Shown piece by piece: positions 17,665 through 25,408 of a stretch of DNA of 64,000 bases. Below the pieces are notes generated by a model. It searched no databases and was not told the DNA's origin. It saw only the letters and a program-made list of their open reading frames with translations. The translations under genes were made by a program, and so were the position numbers. Source of the stretch: Acidobacteriota bacterium (lineage in GTDB: Bacteria; Zixibacteria; MSB-5A5; GN15; FEB-12); NCBI GenBank assembly GCA_035529075.1, contig DATKXK010000010.1, positions 415,401-479,400 of the forward strand. The letters run 5' to 3'. Position 1 is the first letter of the stretch. Every line of letters begins with the position of its first letter.

Positions 17665-19423
17665 GTATCTGGCCCTGATTGCCGCGACGGCGGGCCCGGT
17701 GTCAGGGTTTGACCGTGTGGAACTCGACGTAACGGTCAACGACAGCGCCAGGACGATTTCCGGCCGTGTCAGCGTCGACTTTGAGCCGCGACCTGTGGAA
17801 CTGACAGAACTCCGTTTTCGCCTGTACGCCAACGTCTACCGTAATAAACGTGATTCGAGCGACAGCGGGACCGAGGTCGACTCGGTTCTTATCGACGGAC
17901 GCGACGTCACGAGCAGGGTCACCCTTGACGGGACGGACTTTCTCGTGACTCTGCCGGGACCTGTGGGGCCCGGTGTGCCGGTTAGTGCCGATATCCGTTT
18001 CGTCACGCACGTTCCGGAAGATCCCGGACGGCTCGGGTACAATCGTGACCAGTTCACCCTGGCGGGCTGGTTTCCGATGCCGGCCCCCTGGGCCGACACC
18101 GGCTGGGTTCGCATCGAGTACGGAGAGAACTCGGAACCCGCAGCCGACCTCTGCGATATGGACGCAACGATCCGCTTGGCCGACACCCTGCAACTGATCG
18201 CCCCCGGAATCGTGTCAGTCGAGCATGGGGCAGACACCCAGGTGGTCAGAATATCGCTCCATCCGGCGCAGGACGTGCCCGTCGTTATCGCAACCGGATA
18301 TGAGGCGGACGAGACAGTCTGCGGGGGAACCACCCTGAAGATATTATTCCGACCGGAGCATGCTTATGTGCTGGACACCGTGCGCGAGACCGCGTGCCGG
18401 ACTCTTGCATACATGAGTGAGAACATCCTGCCCTACCCGTTTGACGAGTTCGTAGTCGTCGTGGGCGGCTACGGAATCGGCGGCGGTGTAGAGCTGCCAC
18501 GGATGATCCTGCTTGGAAAACCGGGAGCGGGCTTGTTCACCCGATTTTATCCCGCCATGGTAATCCACGAGGTGGTGCATCAGTGGTTCTACGGAATGCT
18601 TGCCTCAGATCAGGCCAACGAACCGTGGCTGGATGAATCGGTGGCGGAATTCTTCACCGTGAAAATAAACCGGCTGATGACGCACGGCCGCGGCGACCTC
18701 TTTTCGCAGTTCGGGTTCAGCGCGGGTTTCGAATCGAGTCACCGCACGACGAGCTACCCGGTGCAGGATTTGGTGCCGATTGACAGACCGGCCGATGCTT
18801 ACGGCCGGGGCGAGTACTTTGCGGCCGTATACAGCAAAGGGGCGCTGGTGATGATGACTCTCACCCGCCTGATGGGTGCCGAACAAGAAAGACAGTTCTG
18901 GCAGGAGTACGCCGGGCGCTTTCAGTTTACGCGGCCGACGCGCGCCGATTTCGTCAGCCTTGCAACCGAATACATGCCGACCGGGGATACGGCCGATGTC
19001 GCGGCGCTTATTTCGACAATCGCACCTCTCGATTTCGCCATCCGGTCGGTCAGTGTCACACGTGACGAGACGGCGGCGGACTCGACGGCCGACTCAGCCC
19101 GGCCGGAGCCGCAGTACCGGATCACGGTCGAGTACACCGCCCGCCATCCGCTCGGTTTTCCCGTTGACCTTCGGCTCGAGTACCAGGACGGGACCGTACA
19201 GGATACGACAGTCACTCCGACCCCGGGGCGGCACCGCCTTGTATTTCACCACTCGAACGGCCCGGCGTGCGTGACGATCGACCCTGAGTATACGTACGCC
19301 ATAGACCGTAACCTGCTGAACAATTCGATTCAGTTCGCCGGTCCCAGGGGTGTCGGCCCGCGACTGTTTTCCGGAGTGCTGTTCCTTGTGGAGTCTCTCT
19401 TCAGCCTGCTGTGGGGGTTTTGA
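17645..19423 (+). CDS. M1 family zinc aminopeptidase, exported
   Basis: A 592-residue metallopeptidase. TTG 17645 is a good start: GAGGGG lies about 10 nt upstream and the first 20 residues form a signal peptide ending near PVSG. The N-terminal part is the all-beta domain of M1 enzymes. The catalytic site HEVVH (308-312) with E331 exactly 18 residues later gives the complete HExxH-x18-E zinc motif. Where aminopeptidase N has GAMEN there is GGGVELP, a common variant in membrane-associated or secreted bacterial M1 proteins. Probably periplasmic. It ends in TGATG with the next gene. Confidence 0.88.
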   Translation: MRIAWLRYLALIAATAGPVSGFDRVELDVTVNDSARTISGRVSVDFEPRPVELTELRFRLYANVYRNKRDSSDSGTEVDSVLIDGRDVTSRVTLDGTDFLVTLPGPVGPGVPVSADIRFVTHVPEDPGRLGYNRDQFTLAGWFPMPAPWADTGWVRIEYGENSEPAADLCDMDATIRLADTLQLIAPGIVSVEHGADTQVVRISLHPAQDVPVVIATGYEADETVCGGTTLKILFRPEHAYVLDTVRETACRTLAYMSENILPYPFDEFVVVVGGYGIGGGVELPRMILLGKPGAGLFTRFYPAMVIHEVVHQWFYGMLASDQANEPWLDESVAEFFTVKINRLMTHGRGDLFSQFGFSAGFESSHRTTSYPVQDLVPIDRPADAYGRGEYFAAVYSKGALVMMTLTRLMGAEQERQFWQEYAGRFQFTRPTRADFVSLATEYMPTGDTADVAALISTIAPLDFAIRSVSVTRDETAADSTADSARPEPQYRITVEYTARHPLGFPVDLRLEYQDGTVQDTTVTPTPGRHRLVFHHSNGPACVTIDPEYTYAIDRNLLNNSIQFAGPRGVGPRLFSGVLFLVESLFSLLWGF

Positions 19424-20322
19424 TGGCACGCCTGGTCAGCAGAGGCATTGACAACTGCCGAAAGAACTTCGCCATCTGGTACCTGCTGTACTTCGGAAAG
19501 CTCATCCTGGCGGCGGCGTTTTCCATCCCCCTTTTGACGATCATCAATATGACCGTGGAGAATTCCCGGTACGCCGGCGCTCTGCTTGGTGACTGGTCGC
19601 TTGACGTGATCAACGAACTGGGCCGCGCCCGTGAGAACGTGTTCACTTCGTTCCTTATCGTGCTGATGTTCTACTCCGTAATCGTGTTCCTTTTCAAACA
19701 GTTTCTGAACGGGGGGATCTATTCCAGTCTTCTGGCCCGACGGAAGCTGGACCGCCGCGACTTCTTCGGTCAGAGTGCCGGCCTGTTCGTCGGCAATCTC
19801 AAGGTATCCGCGCTTATGGCGCTGGTGTACGTGTTGCTCCTGGCCGTGGCGCTGGCGGCGGGATCGTTCGTGCCCGAGAAACCGTTTCAGGGATTTGGCG
19901 CTGTGGCTCTGTATTCGACATTTCTCCGTGTTGCACTGCTCTATCCCTTTCTGATAGCCGGTACGATACTGTCGGACGTGCTGCGGTTTCGGCTGGCGGC
20001 GCACCCGGCCGAGGCCTTTCGCTATACGCTGCGGGCCGCCCTGGATACGTATCGCTCGCGGTTTGTACAATTGAATGGAGTATACTACGTGTACTTTCTG
20101 CCGTTTGTGGCCGTCTGGTTGCTGGCCGAATGGCTGGCGGTGCAGGTAACGAGCGGGATGGGCAATATGCTCGGTGTGTTGCTGGAGCTGATCCTGTTCC
20201 AGGTGTGCGCGTTCCTGCGCACGGGACAGTCCGTGCTCGGAAGTGCCACCATCGCCTGCGTCGTGCAGGCCGATCAGGACGGCTTCACTCCCGGGCAGGG
20301 CGAGGTAACGTCAAGTGACTGA
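19423..20322 (+). CDS. Integral membrane protein of unknown function
   Basis: A 299-residue protein with about six hydrophobic segments (roughly residues 15-42, 73-92, 123-148, 163-185, 215-240 and 245-263). The family is not recognised with confidence, and no catalytic motif is visible. Some glycerophosphoryl-phosphodiesterase-associated or YciC-like membrane proteins have a similar helix layout, but that is only a resemblance. ATG 19423 shares its A with the TGA of the M1 gene. The last 8 nt overlap the AlaX gene. Constant overlap suggests it works at the membrane with its neighbours or is simply co-expressed. Confidence 0.75.
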   Translation: MARLVSRGIDNCRKNFAIWYLLYFGKLILAAAFSIPLLTIINMTVENSRYAGALLGDWSLDVINELGRARENVFTSFLIVLMFYSVIVFLFKQFLNGGIYSSLLARRKLDRRDFFGQSAGLFVGNLKVSALMALVYVLLLAVALAAGSFVPEKPFQGFGAVALYSTFLRVALLYPFLIAGTILSDVLRFRLAAHPAEAFRYTLRAALDTYRSRFVQLNGVYYVYFLPFVAVWLLAEWLAVQVTSGMGNMLGVLLELILFQVCAFLRTGQSVLGSATIACVVQADQDGFTPGQGEVTSSD

Positions 20323-21505
20323 ACGGTTGTACTATCACGATCCGTCCCTGGTGGAGTTCACGGCCGTAATCGTGGCCGCGGGCAGGACGGACAAGGGGTA
20401 CTACACGCAGCTCGATCGCTCCGCTTTTTATCCCACCTCGGGTGGGCAGGCCCATGATACGGGAACCATCAACGGAGTCGAGATCTCAGAAGTGATCGAG
20501 ACCGACGACGGTGAGATCCGGCACCTGTCCGGCGAGGCGACGGGCAAGGCGGGTGACACGGCCAGTTGCACGATAGACCGCGAGCGCCGATGGCGGCATC
20601 GGCAGATGCACACGGCCCAGCATATTCTCAGCCAGGCGTTCATCAGGTTGTACGACGCCGAGACCGTCTCCGTGCATCTGGGGCAGGAGTACGGCGCCGT
20701 GGAACTGAAGACGAAGGAACTCAGCGAAGAACAGATCGACAGGGCCGAGGAGTTTGCCAACGACGTGATTCGCGACAACCTGCCGGTCGAAGTCGTCTTC
20801 GCCGAGGGTGAGGAATTGGCGGCTCTGCCGTTGCGAAAGATCCCGGAGCGGCCGGGCAGGCTGCGCGTTATCAAGGTCGGCGGCTTTGACTGCTCGGCGT
20901 GCGGGGGTACGCACTGCACAAGCGCCGCGGAGGTGGGCCTGCTGAAAATCACCGGCCGGGAGAAGCTTCGCGGCAACCTGCTGGTCAAATTCCTTTCAGG
21001 ACGCCAGGCCCTCGAAGACTACCGGCGGCGATTCGCCGTCACGGACCGCCTGTCCCAGGCGCTGACGTGCCACCTCGCCGACCTCTCCGACAACGTTGAG
21101 AAACTCAGGACCGAACACAAGGCGCTTCGCCGGCAGGTGGCGCAATTGCAGAAAGAATTGCTGCCGGCCCGGGCTGAGCAGCTTGCCGCCGCCGCCCGCC
21201 CGGTCAAAAATACGTCCCTGGTCGTGCAGGATGTGTCCGATATCGACGCCTCGGTGGTCGCCGCACTGGCTGCACAGGTATGCGAGCGAATCGAGGGTGT
21301 GGCCGTGCTGTTGGCCGCTGACCGCCTTGTCTTGGCCACCAGCCCGGCTACCGGTATTCACGCCGGTGAAATAATCAAGAAGTTCGTCGCCCGGGCAGGT
21401 CTTAAAGGCGGCGGCTCGGACCGTCTGGCGCAGGTCGGAGGCGTTACCGCCGAGGACTTCAACCGTTATGCCGGGATTCTCGAAGGTCTTATCGCAGATG
21501 CGTAA
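20315..21505 (+). CDS. AlaX-type alanyl-tRNA editing protein with C-terminal DHHA1-like domain
   Basis: A 396-residue free-standing relative of the AlaRS editing half, expected to hydrolyse Ser- or Gly-tRNA-Ala. The N-terminal beta-barrel has the RSAFYPTSGGQ signature, then the zinc site HTAQH (H99, H103) and CGGTH (C196, H200), both intact. A coiled-coil of about residues 255-290 leads to a C-terminal DHHA1-like domain ending in KGGGSDRLAQ, so this is the long AlaX-L architecture. No aminoacylation domain is present. Starts with GTG overlapping the previous stop, and overlaps lptD by 8 nt. Confidence 0.88.
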   Translation: MTERLYYHDPSLVEFTAVIVAAGRTDKGYYTQLDRSAFYPTSGGQAHDTGTINGVEISEVIETDDGEIRHLSGEATGKAGDTASCTIDRERRWRHRQMHTAQHILSQAFIRLYDAETVSVHLGQEYGAVELKTKELSEEQIDRAEEFANDVIRDNLPVEVVFAEGEELAALPLRKIPERPGRLRVIKVGGFDCSACGGTHCTSAAEVGLLKITGREKLRGNLLVKFLSGRQALEDYRRRFAVTDRLSQALTCHLADLSDNVEKLRTEHKALRRQVAQLQKELLPARAEQLAAAARPVKNTSLVVQDVSDIDASVVAALAAQVCERIEGVAVLLAADRLVLATSPATGIHAGEIIKKFVARAGLKGGGSDRLAQVGGVTAEDFNRYAGILEGLIADA

Positions 21506-24500
21506 CTGGTTTCGACGTTGGTGGCCGTACGTGCTCTTGCTGGCCTGTCTCGCCCGCGTCCACGCGGATGAGGGGCACCAATTGCAAATGCCGTATGCCG
21601 ACCACCTCGAGGTTACTGTCTCCGACGGTCGGGAGACCTGGTATGTCTGGGGGTCGGTTGTCTTCCAGACCGAGGCCGGCTGGATTTACTGCGACTCCGC
21701 GGTCTGGCACAAGGGCGAAACCGTACGGGCGAAAGGCAGGGTGATAATCGACGACGAGGAGTACCACCTTGCGGCGGACTCCGTGGACTACAACCTCGTA
21801 ACCGACGAGGCCGTGGCGCGCGGGGCCTACGTTGAGCTGTGGCATCGAACGGACTCCGTATTCGCCGTGGGAACGCACGCCTATTACAACCAGGCGGATG
21901 ATTTCTGCTACATGGAAGAACGTCCCACGGTCTACCTGCGGTACCCCGACACGGCCCACATGGTTGAGGTGGTCGCCGACTTCGTGTACTGTGATTTCGA
22001 GGCGGCCCGGACGGAAGCCAGCGGCGACGTGCGGATTTCGTCAGGCGACCTTGCCGCTCGCAGCGGCTGCGCCGTTATGTACACGGAGCGTGACGTGCTT
22101 GATCTGTTTGGCCAACCGGTAGCCAAAAGGAAGAAATCAACGCTCTCCGGGCAGCTTATCACCATAATCTCGGAAGAAGGCATTATCAGCAGGATCGACG
22201 TCGTGGATTCAGCCAGGGGGGAGTTCCTGGAGCCGGTCGATTCGGCCGGCCTGACGTTCGATCAGTCGTTGCTGTCGGGAAACCGGATTCTGTTCGACTT
22301 CAGCGCCGGTGACCTTACGCGCATCCTGTGCCGGGGTCAGGCCTATTCGTGGTATTTCCCGCACAGCGCGGACGAGAATGAATCACGGGAGAACTCTGTA
22401 TCGGGAGATATGATCGCGTTCGACGTCGTCGAGGAAAGTCTGACGAACGTGAGTGTTATCGGCGGCGCCGTCGGCACCTACATGCAGCGTAAGGTCATCG
22501 TTGCGGACATCGTTGCGGACACCGTTACGGACAGCGTTACGGATACCGTTGTCGACACCATCGACTACAATTCCCGGCGCATCGACTACAACCTGCTGGA
22601 TTCCCTGATCATCCTGACCGGCCAGGCTCACGTCACCTCGGGCGCCGTCTCGCTGGACGCGCAGCTGGTCGAGATTGACACCCGGACCGACGTTGTCGAA
22701 GCTTTCTCGGCCGATACCGCGCTTGACAGCGCCGTCTCTGACTCCTCGCTGACCTCGTACATGCAGCCCAACCCGCTGCCGGTGGTCCTCCGGGACGGGA
22801 ACGACGTGCTCTACGGCGACTACCTGGAATACTCGATAGACACCGAGAAGGGACGGATCGTCCAGTCGAAGTCAAAGTACCAGACCGGCTTCTTCTACGG
22901 CGACAAGCTGTACCGGGAAAAGCGCGACATTTATTACCTCGATCACGGGCGCTACACGACCTGTGACGCCGATGAGCCGCACTTTCACTTCTACTCCCGG
23001 AACATCAAGCTGCTCGAAGGTGAGAAGCTGATCGCCCGGCCGGTGGTTTTCTACGTCGGTCGGTTGCCGGTGCTGGCCATTCCCTACTATGTCTTCCCGT
23101 TGAAGAAAGGGCGACACTCGGGCTGGCTGCCGTTCACGCTGGGTAACATCGAGAGGGGTGACCGCTATATCCGGAACGTCGGCTACTACTGGGCGGCCTC
23201 GGATTACTGGGACTGGCAGGGGGCGCTGGATTACTACGAGAGAAGTCACAGGATCAACTTTTTCACCAAGGTCAACTACAACAAGCGATACACGTTCAGC
23301 GGCTACATCAGCGGCAACTATGCCCGGGAGACGGGTTACGGCTGGTCCTCGGCGTCCGAGACGCAACGGACGCGGTGGACGCTGCGCGGCGCTCACGAGC
23401 ACCAGGTTTCGCCCACGTTCAAGCTGAATGCTTCAGGCTCGATCCAGTCCGATGCCGAGTACTACCAGGATTTCTCAGCCAACCTCGACGATCGGCTGAA
23501 CCGTGACGTACGAAGCCAGGTCAACTTCTCCAAGCGGTTCGGCAGGTCAGTGGCGCTATCGGGTAAGGTGGTGCACGACGAGAACCTGGATACCGAGTCC
23601 CGCACCGACCAGTTGCCCAGCCTCGGGCTGAGCCTGCCGCAAATCCGACCGTTCGGTGCCGGCAAATTGGACAAGGAGGGAAAGCTCCAGACAAGCTGGT
23701 ACCATAACCTGGTGGGCACTTACCGACCGAATCTGGTCAATTTCTCGCAACGCCGGACGAACAAGGTGGTCCTCTCCGGTGATACCCTGTCAGTTCGCAG
23801 CCGCAAGGAATTCACACGCGTGGATCACGCCCTGACGCTGTCATTCCCGGTGAAGATCGCCAGGTACATCACTTTCAACCCCAGTCTGTCCTACCGTGAG
23901 GAGTGGTACAAGATACACCAGACCGACCAGTCCGACGCCAAAGGGATCGATGCTTCCACGACGTACCGCACTTACGTATACGGTACCGGGGCATCCGCCT
24001 CTACCAAGATCTACGGAACGGTCTATCCCAATATCCTGGGCTTCGCCGGCCTGAGACAGGTGATCACCCCGACGATCAGCTACCGCTACCAGCCCGAGAT
24101 TGACCGCCACCCCGAAATCCGGAGCTATGCGGGAGGCTCGGCCGGGAGCTCCCGGCGCAGCCAGTCCATGAATTTCAGCCTGAATCACGTGTACCAGGCA
24201 AAGGTGAAGAAACACGAGCAGGAGAGGAACTACAACCTGATCTCGATAACCTCCGGTTTCAACTACGATTTTGAGAAAGAGCCGCGCCATTTCAGCAATC
24301 TCAACACCAGCTTTAACTCGACCGTACTGCCGAAGGTGAACTTTTACGGTTCCATGGTCCACTCGCTGTACAAGCCGGGTACGGACGAACTGGATTTCTG
24401 GTCGCCGTACCTCGAGAATTTTAACGTAAATGCCAGCCTGACTCTGGCCGGCAGCCGCTTTCTGTTCGATGATGAGTACAGCGTTCCCGGGGCTGAGGTG

Positions 24501-24884
24501 GATTCGGCACAATCGGCGGAGGGGGGCGGTTCATCGCCGGCCAAACGCGGCTGGAGCCTGAGCGCCAATTACAGTTATCGGGAATCCGGCCGCGACGCGG
24601 CTTTCAGCAAGTCCAGCTTTGTCCGGTTCAGTTTGCGGTTCAACCTGACGCCCGAGACAAGTGTTTCGTATTCACAGTATTACAATATTACCGGGGCCGA
24701 AACCGTGAACAACCAGGTCAGTATCGTGCGCAAGCTGCACTGCTGGACCGCGACCCTTTTCTGGGTCCCGATCGGCTCTAACCGTGGCTGGGGCTTCAAG
24801 TTGTACGTGACGGCACTGCCGCAGATCAAGCTCGACCAGTCGCAGAATACTCTCAGTTCGGGCTACTTCCAGGGTCTCCGGTAA
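21498..24884 (+). CDS. lptD: LPS-assembly protein LptD (OstA-like)
   Basis: Outer-membrane beta-barrel of 1128 residues that inserts lipopolysaccharide into the outer leaflet. From ATG 21498 a signal peptide runs to about residue 26 (cleavage near VHADE). The N-terminal third is a periplasmic OstA/LptA-like jellyroll with repeating strands, for example GSVVFQTEAGWIYCDSAVW and AKGRVIIDDEEYHLAADSV. Then come GRLPVLAIPYYVFPLKKGR near residue 520, typical of the LptD domain, and a long C-terminal barrel rich in alternating aromatic and polar residues. A 12-bp tandem repeat lies at residues 334-353. It closes the overlapping chain begun at 15965. Confidence 0.9.
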   Translation: MRNWFRRWWPYVLLLACLARVHADEGHQLQMPYADHLEVTVSDGRETWYVWGSVVFQTEAGWIYCDSAVWHKGETVRAKGRVIIDDEEYHLAADSVDYNLVTDEAVARGAYVELWHRTDSVFAVGTHAYYNQADDFCYMEERPTVYLRYPDTAHMVEVVADFVYCDFEAARTEASGDVRISSGDLAARSGCAVMYTERDVLDLFGQPVAKRKKSTLSGQLITIISEEGIISRIDVVDSARGEFLEPVDSAGLTFDQSLLSGNRILFDFSAGDLTRILCRGQAYSWYFPHSADENESRENSVSGDMIAFDVVEESLTNVSVIGGAVGTYMQRKVIVADIVADTVTDSVTDTVVDTIDYNSRRIDYNLLDSLIILTGQAHVTSGAVSLDAQLVEIDTRTDVVEAFSADTALDSAVSDSSLTSYMQPNPLPVVLRDGNDVLYGDYLEYSIDTEKGRIVQSKSKYQTGFFYGDKLYREKRDIYYLDHGRYTTCDADEPHFHFYSRNIKLLEGEKLIARPVVFYVGRLPVLAIPYYVFPLKKGRHSGWLPFTLGNIERGDRYIRNVGYYWAASDYWDWQGALDYYERSHRINFFTKVNYNKRYTFSGYISGNYARETGYGWSSASETQRTRWTLRGAHEHQVSPTFKLNASGSIQSDAEYYQDFSANLDDRLNRDVRSQVNFSKRFGRSVALSGKVVHDENLDTESRTDQLPSLGLSLPQIRPFGAGKLDKEGKLQTSWYHNLVGTYRPNLVNFSQRRTNKVVLSGDTLSVRSRKEFTRVDHALTLSFPVKIARYITFNPSLSYREEWYKIHQTDQSDAKGIDASTTYRTYVYGTGASASTKIYGTVYPNILGFAGLRQVITPTISYRYQPEIDRHPEIRSYAGGSAGSSRRSQSMNFSLNHVYQAKVKKHEQERNYNLISITSGFNYDFEKEPRHFSNLNTSFNSTVLPKVNFYGSMVHSLYKPGTDELDFWSPYLENFNVNASLTLAGSRFLFDDEYSVPGAEVDSAQSAEGGGSSPAKRGWSLSANYSYRESGRDAAFSKSSFVRFSLRFNLTPETSVSYSQYYNITGAETVNNQVSIVRKLHCWTATLFWVPIGSNRGWGFKLYVTALPQIKLDQSQNTLSSGYFQGLR
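22497..22556 (+). repeat. 12-bp tandem repeat inside lptD
   Basis: Five in-frame copies of a 12-bp unit close to atcgttgcggac, the first two identical and the rest diverging by two to four bases. They encode IVAD, IVAD, TVTD, SVTD and TVVD (residues 334-353), followed by a partial TID. The periodicity is exactly four codons, so copy-number change would keep the frame. Confidence 0.9.
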
Positions 24885-24900
24885 CCGGCCGGATGGCTGT

Positions 24901-24946
24901 AAAGCCCCTATATCGGGCCTTTCTCGGGACTTGCCGACTTTTTTTT
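24901..24946 (+). terminator. Possible terminator after lptD
   Basis: Begins 17 nt after the lptD stop. An imperfect hairpin (AAAG and CCC pairing with GGG and CTTT across one mismatch) is followed by a small TCGG/CCGA stem directly before a run of eight T at 24939-24946. Each stem is weak, but the T tract and position fit. Confidence 0.45.
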
Positions 24947-24947
24947 A

Positions 24948-24976
24948 TTGACAGCAGGGACCTCGCTGCCGGTATT
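24948..24976 (+). promoter_or_regulatory. Probable promoter for the HU gene
   Basis: A consensus TTGACA at 24948-24953 directly follows the T tract. A weak -10 (GGTATT at 24971-24976) lies 17 bp away, giving a leader of about 45 nt ending in AGGGAAGGA before the HU start. Confidence 0.45.
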
Positions 24977-25028
24977 TGAGGCAGGATATGTTCGGTGAAC
25001 CCATAACAATTCAAGGGAAGGATCAGGC

Positions 25029-25304
25029 ATGACCAAAGAGGAAATGATCGGCATGATGGCCGAGAGTTCAGGTATTAGCAAGCGGCAGGCGTCCCAGGCG
25101 CTGGATGCTTTCATTGACAATATCACCCGGCAGCTCAAGGGCGGCAAGAGGGTGAGCTTCTCCGGATTCGGCACGTTCTCCGTCTCTCAGCGCAAGGCCC
25201 GCAAGGGCAGGAACCCGCAAACCGGCGCTACTATTTCCATTCCCGCGACCCAAGTGCCGGTGTTCAGAGCCGGAAAGAACCTCAAAGAAGCCATTAGAAG
25301 ATAG
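25029..25304 (+). CDS. hup: HU/IHF family DNA-binding protein
   Basis: A 91-residue nucleoid protein that binds and bends DNA as a dimer. The full family length is present: helical N-terminal half (MTKEEMIGMMAES, ASQALDAF), the GGKRVSFSGFGTF beta turn, and the arm sequence RKGRNPQTG with the intercalating proline, then FRAGKNLKEAI. ATG 25029 has AGGGAAGGA upstream. It is monocistronic, flanked by its own promoter and a strong terminator. Sequence alone does not separate HU from IHF, but the short length and single gene favour HU. Confidence 0.95.
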   Translation: MTKEEMIGMMAESSGISKRQASQALDAFIDNITRQLKGGKRVSFSGFGTFSVSQRKARKGRNPQTGATISIPATQVPVFRAGKNLKEAIRR

Positions 25305-25328
25305 AGTTTTCTCCACTTTGAAAGGGAA

Positions 25329-25358
25329 GGCAGGGCGGGGAATCCCTGCCTTTTTTTT
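25329..25358 (+). terminator. Rho-independent terminator after HU
   Basis: GGCAGGG at 25329-25335 pairs perfectly with CCCTGCC at 25344-25350 around an 8-nt loop, followed directly by eight T (25351-25358). Flanking A/T pairs extend the stem. It lies 24 nt after the HU stop. Confidence 0.92.
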
Positions 25359-25408
25359 CCATCGCCTGTCGGCACGGTCGCCGCGCGGAAGAGGATGTCT
25401 GGACTACT

